Shown: positions 34,566 to 44,034 of the stretch, in pieces
Numbering within the stretch: position 1 is the first letter of the stretch
Layout: each line of letters begins with the position of its first letter
Origin: Ruminococcus sp. zg-924
Lineage (GTDB): Bacteria; Bacillota; Clostridia; Oscillospirales; Acutalibacteraceae
Direction of reading: 5' to 3'
Assembly: GCF_024433635.1 (NCBI RefSeq)
Contig: NZ_WNJZ01000003.1
Span: 62,001-126,000 of the forward strand
DNA length: 64,000 nt
Position numbers and translations under genes: made by a program
Notes under the pieces: model-generated
The model's database searches: none
What the model saw: only the letters and a program-made list of their open reading frames with translations
What the model was told of the DNA's origin: nothing

Positions 34566-35324
34566 ATGGCTCTCGGTTTATTTAAAAATAAAAACAGCTC
34601 AGCGCAGTTAAGCCTTCAAGACGTAATCCTGCCTGAGCATATCGGCATTATTATGGACGGCAACGGTCGCTGGGCGAAAATGCGTGGACTGCCAAGAAGC
34701 GCAGGCCATAGGGCGGGAGCGAAGAACTTTCGCACTATAACAAAGCATTGTGCCAATATCGGCATAAAATATCTCACTGTTTATGCTTTTTCAACCGAAA
34801 ACTGGAAACGCCCTGAAAATGAGATCAACGCCCTGATGGACTTGTTTAAATCCTACCTTGAAGAGGCTATAAGAGATTTTAAGGATGAGGATATTGTGGT
34901 TCGCTTTATAGGCGACAAAACCGCCTTTTCGCCGGAGCTTCAGGCGCTTATCAAGGAGAACGAGGAGTGCTCCAAGGACAGAACGGGAATGGTGCTTAAT
35001 ATTGCAATGAACTATGGCGGCAGAGATGAAATTGTAAGGGCGGCAAGGAACATTGCAAAAATGGCGGCAAGCGGTGAAATATTGCCGGATGACGTAAACG
35101 AGCAGCTCATTTCCTCAAATTTATACACGGCTAATCAGCCCGACCCCGATTTAATAATAAGACCAAGCGGCGAATACCGCATTTCAAATTTCCTTTTGTG
35201 GCAGTCCGCATATGCGGAATATGTAATACTTGACGATGTTTTGTGGCCTGACTTTACAAAAAAGATGCTTGAAGAATGCATCTTAGAGTATGCTCGCCGG
35301 AACAGACGTTTTGGCAGCGTATAA
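34566..35324 (+). CDS. uppS: Isoprenyl transferase, undecaprenyl diphosphate synthase
   Basis: cis-Prenyltransferase that builds the C55 carrier lipid for the cell wall. The pyrophosphate-binding IIMDGNGRWAKMRGLPRSAGH motif is split here by its core: IIMDGNGRWA followed by R-GLPR-GH. The YAFSTENWKRP and RPSGEYRISNFLLWQSAYAE motifs are also present. The IPP it uses derives from the MEP enzymes encoded in the same window. Length of 252 is normal. Confidence 0.96.
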   Translation: MALGLFKNKNSSAQLSLQDVILPEHIGIIMDGNGRWAKMRGLPRSAGHRAGAKNFRTITKHCANIGIKYLTVYAFSTENWKRPENEINALMDLFKSYLEEAIRDFKDEDIVVRFIGDKTAFSPELQALIKENEECSKDRTGMVLNIAMNYGGRDEIVRAARNIAKMAASGEILPDDVNEQLISSNLYTANQPDPDLIIRPSGEYRISNFLLWQSAYAEYVILDDVLWPDFTKKMLEECILEYARRNRRFGSV

Positions 35325-35344
35325 TTTTTTAAGGCGGGTTTAAT

Positions 35345-36169
35345 ATGAAAACAAGAATTATTTCCGGCGTTACAGGCTCTGCAATAGTTGCGGCTATGCT
35401 GATTGCGGCTCAGTATGCGCCGATAATGTATAATATTTTAGTTGCTCTTGTTGCACTTGTTTGTGTGACAGAGATTTTTTCGGCAAGAGGTCTTACGCAA
35501 AAACCGCAGATAATTATTCCGTCTGCTGTTTTTGCGGCTTTAATGCCGATACTTTTTACATTAGGCTATTGGCATATTTTGGCAATTGCATATGTTTTTG
35601 CTATGTTTATAATGCTTCTTGCTTTTTCCGACAGCATTAAATTTGACGAAATTGCCTTTGCTTTTACCACTACAACGGTTATAACCGTAGGTATGGGTAC
35701 AATAGTATTTATGTGTGACAAAAACACAGAGAACTCTCTTTTCTATATTATGATGTCGCTCGCCATTCCTTGGGTTGCAGACGCAGGTGCATATTTTGCA
35801 GGCAGTCTTTTGGGCAAGCACAAGCTCTGCCCGAAAATCAGCCCCAAAAAGACGGTTGAGGGTGCTGTCGGCGGACTTTTGGCAGGAGTTTTGGGCGCTG
35901 TTATATTTGCTGTTGTTTTCCAGTGTATAGGCTTCAAAAACGGCGAGCAGGTGCAGTATCTTTCTCTTGTGATTATGGCGCTTTTAGGCGGCGTTGTGTC
36001 GATAATCGGCGATTTGTCTTTTTCCGCTATCAAGCGAAGCTGTCACGTAAAGGATTACGGCAGTGTTATCCCCGGTCACGGAGGCATACTTGACAGATGC
36101 GACAGCGTTATTTTTACTGCGCCGTTTCTTATGCTGTTTATCGAATATTTCCCGATACTCGTAAAATAA
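35345..36169 (+). CDS. cdsA: Phosphatidate cytidylyltransferase
   Basis: Integral membrane enzyme making CDP-diacylglycerol from phosphatidate and CTP. About eight hydrophobic segments are visible. The family signature near the C-terminus reads SAIKRS then KDYGSVIPGHGGILDRCDS. PKKTVEGAVGG in the middle is the second conserved block. Length 274 is normal. It follows uppS after 20 bases. Confidence 0.95.
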   Translation: MKTRIISGVTGSAIVAAMLIAAQYAPIMYNILVALVALVCVTEIFSARGLTQKPQIIIPSAVFAALMPILFTLGYWHILAIAYVFAMFIMLLAFSDSIKFDEIAFAFTTTTVITVGMGTIVFMCDKNTENSLFYIMMSLAIPWVADAGAYFAGSLLGKHKLCPKISPKKTVEGAVGGLLAGVLGAVIFAVVFQCIGFKNGEQVQYLSLVIMALLGGVVSIIGDLSFSAIKRSCHVKDYGSVIPGHGGILDRCDSVIFTAPFLMLFIEYFPILVK

Positions 36170-36220
36170 AATTTGCCGATTATTTCACCTGATTTTACAT
36201 ATATGTGAAAGGATAACAAA

Positions 36221-37366
36221 ATGACTGACGCTCTTTCAATTTTAGGCTCAACAGGCTCAATCGGCACACAGGCTTTGCAGGTGTGTGAAAAGCTGAATAT
36301 AAGAGTAACTGCGCTTGCCGCAGGCGGCAATATAAAGCTGCTTGAACAGCAGGCAAGAAAATTCAGGCCGTCATTGGTTGCTGTATTTGACGAGAAAAAA
36401 GCACCAATGCTTAAAGCAGCTCTTAAGGATACTGACATTGAGGTTGTAAGCGGAATGGACGGACTCTGCCTTGCCGCACAGCACAAAGAATGTGATACCG
36501 TCTTGAATTCGGTTGTAGGAATGGTAGGACTTCTGCCGACCCTTACAGCCGCAAAGGCGCACAAAAATATTGCCCTTGCAAACAAGGAAACCCTTGTTTC
36601 CGGCGGCAGTCTTGTTATGAAGGCTGTTGAGGAAAACGGCGTAAAGCTTTATCCTGTTGACAGTGAACATTCCGCAATTTTTCAGTGCTTGCAGGGAGTA
36701 CCTGACGATAAGGCGCTCAGCAGGCTTATTCTTACTGCGTCCGGCGGACCGTTTTTCGGCAGAACCAAAAAGGAGCTTGAGGGTGTAACAGTTGAACAGG
36801 CGCTTAAGCACCCAAATTGGAGTATGGGTCAAAAAATTACCATAGACTCCGCTACAATGATGAACAAGGGTCTTGAGATTATCGAGGCTTCGTGGCTGTT
36901 TAATATGCCGCAGGATAAAATTGACGTTGTTGTTCACCGTGAGAGCATTATTCACTCACTTATAGAGCTTAACGATAATTCTGTTATCGCACAGCTCGGT
37001 ATGCCTGATATGAAAATACCAATCCAGTACGCTCTGACATACCCCGAAAGATTGCCTTGTCCCGTTCAGCGTCTTAGCCTTGCCGATGTTGGAAAGCTTA
37101 CGTTCTTTGAGCCGGACATTGAAGCCTTTGAGTGTATGCAGATTTGTCGTGACGCACTTGACAGGGGCGGCCTTTGCCCTGCGGCGGCTAACGGTGCAAA
37201 CGAAGAGGCTGTCGGATTGTTTTTGAATGGAAAAATACCGTTCCTGAGAATTCCGGAGCTTGTGCTTAAGGCTATGCTCAGGCAGGATAACATACAGCCG
37301 CAGAGCGTTGAAGACGTATTAAACGCAGACAAAGCGGCAAGAGAGCTTGTAAGAGCAAGCTTTTAA
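36221..37366 (+). CDS. dxr: 1-deoxy-D-xylulose 5-phosphate reductoisomerase
   Basis: NADPH-dependent enzyme that commits DXP to the MEP isoprenoid pathway. ILGSTGSIGTQALQV binds NADPH at the N-terminus. LANKETLVSGG, PVDSEHSAIFQCLQG and TASGGPFFGR are the catalytic and metal-binding blocks, and KHPNWSMGQKITIDSATMMNKGLE the substrate loop (key residues W, M, S, N). Length of 381 is standard. Start ATG with GTGAAAGGA upstream. Confidence 0.97.
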   Translation: MTDALSILGSTGSIGTQALQVCEKLNIRVTALAAGGNIKLLEQQARKFRPSLVAVFDEKKAPMLKAALKDTDIEVVSGMDGLCLAAQHKECDTVLNSVVGMVGLLPTLTAAKAHKNIALANKETLVSGGSLVMKAVEENGVKLYPVDSEHSAIFQCLQGVPDDKALSRLILTASGGPFFGRTKKELEGVTVEQALKHPNWSMGQKITIDSATMMNKGLEIIEASWLFNMPQDKIDVVVHRESIIHSLIELNDNSVIAQLGMPDMKIPIQYALTYPERLPCPVQRLSLADVGKLTFFEPDIEAFECMQICRDALDRGGLCPAAANGANEEAVGLFLNGKIPFLRIPELVLKAMLRQDNIQPQSVEDVLNADKAARELVRASF

Positions 37367-37406
37367 GCATTAGAGTATGAAAGGATGATTTACCATAGAC
37401 GTTGCA

Positions 37407-38459
37407 TTGCTGATTATTATAGGGGTACTGCTGTTTGAACTTATCGTGCTTATTCATGAGGGAGGACACTTTGTTTCGGCAAAGCTTTCGGGCGTTAAGG
37501 TCAATGAATTTGCCCTCGGTATGGGGCCAAAGCTTTTCAGCTTTACAAAGGGTGAAACAAAATATTCGCTTCGGCTTTTGCCGATAGGCGGCTTTTGCTC
37601 AATGGAGGGTGAAGACGAGGACAGCGACGACCCACGAGCCTTTGGCAACAAGGCGGTGTGGAAACGTATTATTATTGTTGCGGCAGGCGCTGTTATGAAT
37701 ATTGTTCTTGGTTTAGTTATGACTTTGATTCTTGTTCTCCAGCAGCCGTTTTACGCTTCAACAACAATTGCCGCATTTGACGATAATTCCGTAACCTCAA
37801 ACAGTATTCAGATAGGCGACAGGCTTGAGGAAATTGACGGCTATGCAATTTGGAACGCACGGGATATAACCTTTGCACTCGGAACCTGCCAAAGTTTCAG
37901 CCCTGATATTAAGGTGAACAGAAACGGTCAGAGCATTGACCTTGGCAATGTACCGCTTGCCACCTATGACAACAACGGCACAAAGCAGATTGTACGTGAC
38001 TTCTACGTTGAGCGTGTTGACAAAAACTTTTTCTCTGTTTGCGGTGAAACAATAGGACAGACGGTTTCAACGGTAAGAATGGTCTGGGCGAGCCTTATTG
38101 GCTTGGTAACGGGCAAGTTTGGCTTTAACGATATGTCCGGTCCTGTAGGCGTTGCCTCGGCGGTTACAACGGTAGCCTCAGCAGGCCTTGAAAGCAGCTT
38201 TCTTGATGCTTTCAACAACATTCTGAACGTAATGATGATTATAACGATTAACCTCGGCATATTTAACCTTTTGCCAATTCCTGCTCTTGACGGCGGCAGA
38301 CTTTTCTTTTTGCTCATTGAGCTTATCCGACGTAAGCCGATACCGCAAAAGTACGAGGGCGCCATACACGCAGCAGGCTTTGCGCTATTAATGGTGTTTA
38401 TGCTTGCAGTTACGTTTAACGATATAATGCGAATCGTAACAGGTTCGGGTTTTGGCTGA
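37407..38459 (+). CDS. rseP: Site-2 intramembrane metalloprotease RseP/RasP
   Basis: Membrane zinc protease that cleaves anti-sigma factors and remnant signal peptides within the bilayer. HEGGHF (His 17 from the TTG used here) binds zinc with the later Asp of NLLPIPALDGGR near residue 295. A PDZ-type domain (IQIGDRLEEIDGYAI) lies between. The start is unusual: the upstream frame is closed by TGA at 37386, the AAGGA site (37381-37385) is 21 bases before TTG 37407, but an in-frame ATA at 37395 is spaced ideally at 9 bases. The ATA start would add four residues and match the usual distance to HExxH. Confidence 0.93.
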   Translation: MLIIIGVLLFELIVLIHEGGHFVSAKLSGVKVNEFALGMGPKLFSFTKGETKYSLRLLPIGGFCSMEGEDEDSDDPRAFGNKAVWKRIIIVAAGAVMNIVLGLVMTLILVLQQPFYASTTIAAFDDNSVTSNSIQIGDRLEEIDGYAIWNARDITFALGTCQSFSPDIKVNRNGQSIDLGNVPLATYDNNGTKQIVRDFYVERVDKNFFSVCGETIGQTVSTVRMVWASLIGLVTGKFGFNDMSGPVGVASAVTTVASAGLESSFLDAFNNILNVMMIITINLGIFNLLPIPALDGGRLFFLLIELIRRKPIPQKYEGAIHAAGFALLMVFMLAVTFNDIMRIVTGSGFG

Positions 38460-38491
38460 TGCCGCAAGAGGTATTAAATAATTATGATTGT

Positions 38492-38545
38492 CGCAGCAAG
38501 TATTAACAAGGCTGTGGGGAACGGTTTTGAACTTTAGCATAAAAC
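38492..38545. repeat. Dispersed intergenic repeat (copy D)
   Basis: CAGCAAGTATTA, then 14 bases, then AACGGTTTTGAAC. The first block and its distance to the core are identical to those in copy A at 12.7 kb. It fills the gap between rseP and ispG. Confidence 0.55.
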
Positions 38546-38586
38546 CGATGAAATGCTCGATTTGCCGAAAGGGGTTGTGGCTATAT

Positions 38587-39624
38587 ATGACAAAACAGGT
38601 AAAAGCAGGCACAGTTTTGATTGGCGGCGGTGCCGATATTTCAATTCAATCAATGCTCAACGTTCCTGCTGAGGATATACAGGGCAGCGTGCGACAGGCT
38701 AAGGAGCTTGAAGCCGCAGGCTGTGAAATCATAAGAGCCGCAGTGCCGGATTTGTCGGCAGTGCAGCTTATTTATGCGCTCAAAAATACCGTGAATATTC
38801 CGGTTGTAGCCGATATTCATTTTGATTACAGAATAGCGCTCGAATGTGTTGAAGCCGGAGTTGACAAGATAAGAATAAATCCCGGCAACATTGGCTCTGA
38901 CGACAGAGTAAAGGCTGTTGCGAATGCCTGCAAGGTGAAGAATATACCCATAAGAATCGGCGTAAATTCCGGCAGTCTTGAGAAAAATATTCTGGCTAAA
39001 TACGGCGCTCCAACAGCCGAGGCATTGTGCCAAAGCGCACTTTACCACGCTTCACTTTTAGAAAAATTTGATTTTACCGACATAGTTCTGTCGATGAAGT
39101 CCTCAGACGTTAAAACAATGGTAAGAGCGTATGAGCTTGCCTCGCTTCACTGCAACTATCCGCTTCATCTCGGCGTTACCGAGGCAGGAACGGAAAGAAT
39201 GGGACTTATCAAGTCCTCGGCAGGAATCGGTTCGCTCTTGCTTCACGATATAGGTGATACTATAAGAATTTCCCTTACAGCCGACCCGGTTAAGGAGATT
39301 TATGCTGCCAAGGATTTGCTTAAGGCGTTGGGACTTGCCAAGGGCGGAGTTACGTTTGTTTCCTGTCCAACCTGCGGCAGAACAAAAATAAATTTGATTA
39401 GCCTTGCAAACGAGGCTGAGCAAAGGCTCAGAGATTGTAAAAAGGACTTAAAGGTTGCCATTATGGGCTGTATTGTCAACGGACCCGGAGAGGCAAGAGA
39501 GGCTGATATAGGCATTGCCGGCGGCAAGGGCGAGGGCCTTATATTTAAAAAGGGAGAGATAATCAAGAAGGTTCCCGAAAACGTATTGATTGATGAGCTG
39601 ATAAATGAAATTGAGAAAATGTGA
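38587..39624 (+). CDS. ispG: 4-hydroxy-3-methylbut-2-enyl diphosphate synthase IspG (GcpE)
   Basis: Fe-S enzyme forming HMBPP from MEcPP, the step before IspH. The N-terminal barrel has VADIHFDYRIALECVEAGVDK, shown here by its core DIHFDYRIAL and R-NPGNIG. Cluster cysteines are in SCPTCGRTKINL and in GCIVNGPGEAREADIGI. The ATG at 38587 gives 345 residues, the usual bacterial length. An AAAGGGG site lies 12 bases upstream. The frame is open further upstream through the intergenic repeat, but that extension is not conserved-looking. Confidence 0.95.
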   Translation: MTKQVKAGTVLIGGGADISIQSMLNVPAEDIQGSVRQAKELEAAGCEIIRAAVPDLSAVQLIYALKNTVNIPVVADIHFDYRIALECVEAGVDKIRINPGNIGSDDRVKAVANACKVKNIPIRIGVNSGSLEKNILAKYGAPTAEALCQSALYHASLLEKFDFTDIVLSMKSSDVKTMVRAYELASLHCNYPLHLGVTEAGTERMGLIKSSAGIGSLLLHDIGDTIRISLTADPVKEIYAAKDLLKALGLAKGGVTFVSCPTCGRTKINLISLANEAEQRLRDCKKDLKVAIMGCIVNGPGEAREADIGIAGGKGEGLIFKKGEIIKKVPENVLIDELINEIEKM

Positions 39625-39648
39625 ATTGAGAAAATGAGGTAAACCGAT

Positions 39649-42600
39649 TTGATGACGATAAAGGAGCTTTTCAGCGAGTACGGCGGCAAGCTGCCGCAGC
39701 AGCTCGAAAACGGAGTTATAGAAGCCGCAAAAATCAATTCGGCAACACGAATGATGAATCTTACGGTACGGTTTGAACATACAGTGCCAAGACAACTTTT
39801 GTTCGACGCCGAAAACATAATCAAGGAGCTGCCAATGGGGCTTTCCGGTGCGTTTATAAAGCCGGTGTTCCCTCAGGGCAGCTTTTCGCCCGATTATTAC
39901 CCTGAGCTTATAAAGGAGCTTAAAAGGCGTAACCAAAGCCTTAACGGCTCTCTTAATGATTCTACGGTAAAAATAAACGAGGACGGAACGCTCACCGTTA
40001 TGCTGTGTCACGGCGGCGCAGCACTTTTAAAGGCGAAAAGCTTTGACCGAGCGCTTGCGAATATTATCCTTGAGGAATTCAACCAGAGCTTCAGCGTCAG
40101 CTTTGACGGAGTTCTTACAATAGAAGCCGACAGCGAGCAGTACATACAAAAGCAGAATATAATTGAAGAGAAAAAAAGACGTGAACAGATAATAGCCTTT
40201 GACGATGAGGAAAAGGAGCTTGAGGAAAGCTCCAAACGTAAAAAGGCGAGAGAGGTTGTAAAAACCGTTGAAATAAGACAGGACGATTATTACTATCCGG
40301 CTGTTATTGAGGGCAGTGCAAAGCCGCTTTACGGCAATGCTTTCAGCACAAAGAAGATTATGTCCATAACAGACATAGCCGCAGATTCGGGCAGGGTTGT
40401 CATTTGGGGCGATGTGTTTGAAACAGATTGCAAGACAACCAAGGACGGCAGGAAGAATATTATTACAATAAAGATAACGGACTACACAGGCTCAATGATA
40501 GTCAAGGTGTTTGACGATATCAAATCGGCTAAGCCTGCCGCTGATATAAAAAAAGGCAGTACAATAGTTTGCCGAGGCGACATTGAGTATGACAGATACA
40601 TAAACGAAATTGTTCTTCGTGCAAGCGCAATAGGCACGATAAAGAAGGTGCAGGTTGTTGACAATGCACCCGAAAAGCGAGTGGAGCTTCACCTGCATAC
40701 GAAAATGTCATCAATGGACGGCGTTTCGGACGCATCTTCGCTTATTAAGCAGGCACATGCATGGGGGCACCCTGCAATAGCGGTAACCGACCACGGCGTT
40801 GCTCAGGCTTTCCCTGAGGCTATGGATACGGTGGAGAGTCTTGTAAGCCGTGACGACGAGGAAAAGCCCGACGCATTCAAGGTTATCTACGGCACCGAAG
40901 CATATTTTGTTAACGATATGATTTCCTCGGTAGTCGGCAAGGGCGACCAATGCCTTAAAACAGGCAGATTCATCTGCTTTGACCTTGAAACAACCGGCCT
41001 TTCGGCGGCAAAGGAGGCTATAACGGAAATCGGTGCAGTCAAGATTGAAAACGGCGCTGTTGTAGATACCTTTTCAACCTTTGTTAATCCTCAGCGGCCT
41101 ATTCCGGGCAAGATAACCGAGCTTACAGGCATTACCGATGAAATGGTAAAGAACGCTCCGTTTGAGGACAGTGCGCTTAAGGATTTTTACAATTTCTGCG
41201 GCGATGATGCAATTTTAGTTGCGCATAATGCACCGTTTGATACGTCCTTTATAAGAGCGGCGGCAAGCCGTTGCGGTATGCCGTACAGCTTTACATCAAT
41301 AGACACCGTTGCAATTTGCAGAGCTGTTTTAAAGGATATTAAAAACTGCAAGCTTGACACAGTTGCAAAATATCTGCGCTTAGGCTCTTTTAACCACCAC
41401 AGAGCCTGTGATGACGCAGAGATACTGTCAAGAATTTTTCTGTGTCTTGCCGACCGTCTTAATGATGATTACGGCATAACCACCGTACAGCAAATTAATA
41501 CTAATATAGCAGGAGCAGATATTAAAAAGCTTGTTTCTTACCATCAGATTATTCTTGTTAAAAATAATACAGGACTTAAAAACCTATACAAGCTTATTTC
41601 AATGGCTCACCTTACTTACTTTTACAAAAAGCCGAGAATCCCGAAGTCGGAGCTTATTAAGCACCGTGAGGGTCTTATAATCGGCAGTGCCTGCGAGGCA
41701 GGCGAGCTGTTCCGAGCCATTGTGGAGGGCAAGCCTTGGGAAGAACTTCTGAAAATAGCTTCATTCTATGACTACCTTGAAATTCAGCCAATAGGCAACA
41801 ATATGTTTATGCTAAGAAACGGCACGGTTTCCGACATTAAGGAGCTTCAGGAGCTTAACAAAACGGTAATCAAAATCGGCAAAAAGCTGAACATTCCAGT
41901 TGTCGCAACCTGTGACGTTCACTTTCAGGCGCCGGAGGACGCTGAGTACAGAAAGATTTTGCAGGCGGCTCAGGGTTATGCAGACGCCGAAAACCAACCT
42001 CCGCTTTATCTTAGGACAACAGCGGAGATGCTAAAGGAATTTGAGTATCTCGGTAAGGAAAAGGCATACGAGGTTGTTGTTACAAATACAAGAAAAATCG
42101 CCGAGTCAATTGAGCGTGTCCGTCCGATACCGAGGGGAGTTTTCCCGCCGTTCATTGACGGTGCTGAGGAACAGCTTACAACAATTACATGGAAAAGGGC
42201 GAAGGAAAAGTACGGCGACCCGTTACCTGAAATAGTTCAGGCAAGGCTTGACAGAGAGCTTGGCTCAATTACAAAGCACGGTTTCTCTGTTTTGTATATG
42301 ACAGCGCAAAAGCTTGTTGCCGACAGTGAGGCGCACGGCTATCTTGTCGGCTCACGAGGAAGCGTTGGTTCGTCCTTTGTCGCAACAATGTCCGGTATAT
42401 CGGAGGTTAATCCGCTTTGCCCTCACTATATTTGTCCGAACTGCAAAAACAGTGAATTTATAACGGACGGCAGCGTCGGCTCAGGCTTTGACCTGCCGCC
42501 GAAAAACTGCCCGAAGTGCGGAACTCCATATGACCGTGACGGCCACGAAATTCCGTTTGAAACCTTCTTGGGCTTTGACGGCGATAAAACGCCTGATATA

Positions 42601-44022
42601 GACTTGAACTTCAGCGGCGAATATCAGTCGCACTCTCACCGCTACACAGAGGAGCTGTTCGGCAAGAACAACGTGTTTAAGGCGGGTACAATAGCAACGG
42701 TTGCCGAAAAAACGGCGATTGGCTATGTAAAAAAATACTGCGAGCAAACGGGCAAGGTTCTGCACAGAGCCGAGGAATCTCGTCTTGCCGCAGGCTGTAC
42801 CGGAGTAAAGCGCACAACGGGTCAGCACCCCGGCGGAATGGTTGTTGTGCCTAAGGGCAACGAGGTTTTCGACTTCTGTCCCGTTCAGCACCCGGCTAAC
42901 GATATGAAGTCGGACAATATCACAACCCACTTCGACTTCCACTCAATCCACGACACAATTTGTAAGCTTGACGAGCTTGGACACGATGTTCCTACAATTT
43001 ACCACTATCTTGAAAAATTCACGAACATATCGGTAATGAACGTTTCAATGAGCGACCCCGAGGTTATGTCGCTGTTTACCTCAACAAAAGCTCTGGGCAT
43101 TGAGCCGGAGGATATAGGCTCACAGACAGGAACCTTCTCTCTGCCGGAGGTAGGAACAGACTTTGTTCGCAATATGCTTGTTGAGGCACAGCCGAAAACA
43201 TTCTCTGACCTTTTGCAGATTTCGGGTCTTTCTCACGGTACAGACGTATGGATTGGCAACGCCGCCGACCTTATTCACAGCGGCCAATGCACAATTTCCG
43301 AGGTTATCGGTACTCGTGACTCAATTATGACATATCTGCTGCACAGAGGACTTGAGCCGAAAATGGCGTTTAAAATAATGGAGATTGTCCGTAAGGGCAA
43401 GTCGACAAAGCTTTTAACAGAGGACCATTTTAAAGCAATGAAGGAGCACGATGTGCCGCAGTGGTATATCGACTCCTGTATGAAAATTAAATATATGTTC
43501 CCAAAGGCTCACGCAGCGGCTTATATGATTGCAACACTAAGGCTCGGCTGGTACAAGGTGCATAAGCCGACTGAGTATTATGCGGCGTACTTCTCGGTTC
43601 GAGGAGAGAATTTTGACGGTGCAACAGTGCTTAAGGGTATTAATGCCGTAAGAGAAAAAATGAAAAATATCAAAGCAAAGGGCTATGAGGCAAGCGCCAA
43701 GGACGAGGCTGAATATGCCAATTTGCAGATAATAAATGAGATGCTCGCAAGAGGAATTGAGGTTTTGCCTGTTGACATTTACAAATCAGAGGCTAAAATG
43801 TTTGTTATAGAGGGAAATAAGATAAGGCTTCCGTTCTCGTCGCTTTCGGGCGTAGGAGATGCTGCCGCAGAGGTTCTTGCCGAAAAGGGCAAGCAGGGCG
43901 AGTATCTGTCGGTTGAGGACCTTCAGGGAAGAACAAAAATTTCCAAGGCTGTTATTGAAACCCTCCGAGAGGTCGGCGCATTGGGCAACCTGCCCGAAAG
44001 CAGCCAGCTTACTCTGTTCTAA
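39649..44022 (+). CDS. polC: DNA polymerase III alpha subunit, PolC type
   Basis: Gram-positive replicative polymerase with built-in proofreading. An OB-fold region lies near residues 210-330. A PHP domain starts at about 345 (ELHLHTKMSSMDGVSD). The DnaQ-like exonuclease begins near 443 (CFDLETTGLSA) and ends near 600. A C4 zinc finger (CPNCKNSEF and CPKCGTPYD) is near 928-960, and the catalytic aspartates in DKTPDIDLNFSGEYQ near 980. The C-terminus QLTLF (1453-1457) is a clamp-binding peptide. The start is TTG at 39649 (8 bases after GAGGT) or the adjacent ATG at 39652. Length of 1457 is normal. Confidence 0.97.
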   Translation: MMTIKELFSEYGGKLPQQLENGVIEAAKINSATRMMNLTVRFEHTVPRQLLFDAENIIKELPMGLSGAFIKPVFPQGSFSPDYYPELIKELKRRNQSLNGSLNDSTVKINEDGTLTVMLCHGGAALLKAKSFDRALANIILEEFNQSFSVSFDGVLTIEADSEQYIQKQNIIEEKKRREQIIAFDDEEKELEESSKRKKAREVVKTVEIRQDDYYYPAVIEGSAKPLYGNAFSTKKIMSITDIAADSGRVVIWGDVFETDCKTTKDGRKNIITIKITDYTGSMIVKVFDDIKSAKPAADIKKGSTIVCRGDIEYDRYINEIVLRASAIGTIKKVQVVDNAPEKRVELHLHTKMSSMDGVSDASSLIKQAHAWGHPAIAVTDHGVAQAFPEAMDTVESLVSRDDEEKPDAFKVIYGTEAYFVNDMISSVVGKGDQCLKTGRFICFDLETTGLSAAKEAITEIGAVKIENGAVVDTFSTFVNPQRPIPGKITELTGITDEMVKNAPFEDSALKDFYNFCGDDAILVAHNAPFDTSFIRAAASRCGMPYSFTSIDTVAICRAVLKDIKNCKLDTVAKYLRLGSFNHHRACDDAEILSRIFLCLADRLNDDYGITTVQQINTNIAGADIKKLVSYHQIILVKNNTGLKNLYKLISMAHLTYFYKKPRIPKSELIKHREGLIIGSACEAGELFRAIVEGKPWEELLKIASFYDYLEIQPIGNNMFMLRNGTVSDIKELQELNKTVIKIGKKLNIPVVATCDVHFQAPEDAEYRKILQAAQGYADAENQPPLYLRTTAEMLKEFEYLGKEKAYEVVVTNTRKIAESIERVRPIPRGVFPPFIDGAEEQLTTITWKRAKEKYGDPLPEIVQARLDRELGSITKHGFSVLYMTAQKLVADSEAHGYLVGSRGSVGSSFVATMSGISEVNPLCPHYICPNCKNSEFITDGSVGSGFDLPPKNCPKCGTPYDRDGHEIPFETFLGFDGDKTPDIDLNFSGEYQSHSHRYTEELFGKNNVFKAGTIATVAEKTAIGYVKKYCEQTGKVLHRAEESRLAAGCTGVKRTTGQHPGGMVVVPKGNEVFDFCPVQHPANDMKSDNITTHFDFHSIHDTICKLDELGHDVPTIYHYLEKFTNISVMNVSMSDPEVMSLFTSTKALGIEPEDIGSQTGTFSLPEVGTDFVRNMLVEAQPKTFSDLLQISGLSHGTDVWIGNAADLIHSGQCTISEVIGTRDSIMTYLLHRGLEPKMAFKIMEIVRKGKSTKLLTEDHFKAMKEHDVPQWYIDSCMKIKYMFPKAHAAAYMIATLRLGWYKVHKPTEYYAAYFSVRGENFDGATVLKGINAVREKMKNIKAKGYEASAKDEAEYANLQIINEMLARGIEVLPVDIYKSEAKMFVIEGNKIRLPFSSLSGVGDAAAEVLAEKGKQGEYLSVEDLQGRTKISKAVIETLREVGALGNLPESSQLTLF

Positions 44023-44034
44023 AGGAGGAAAGGT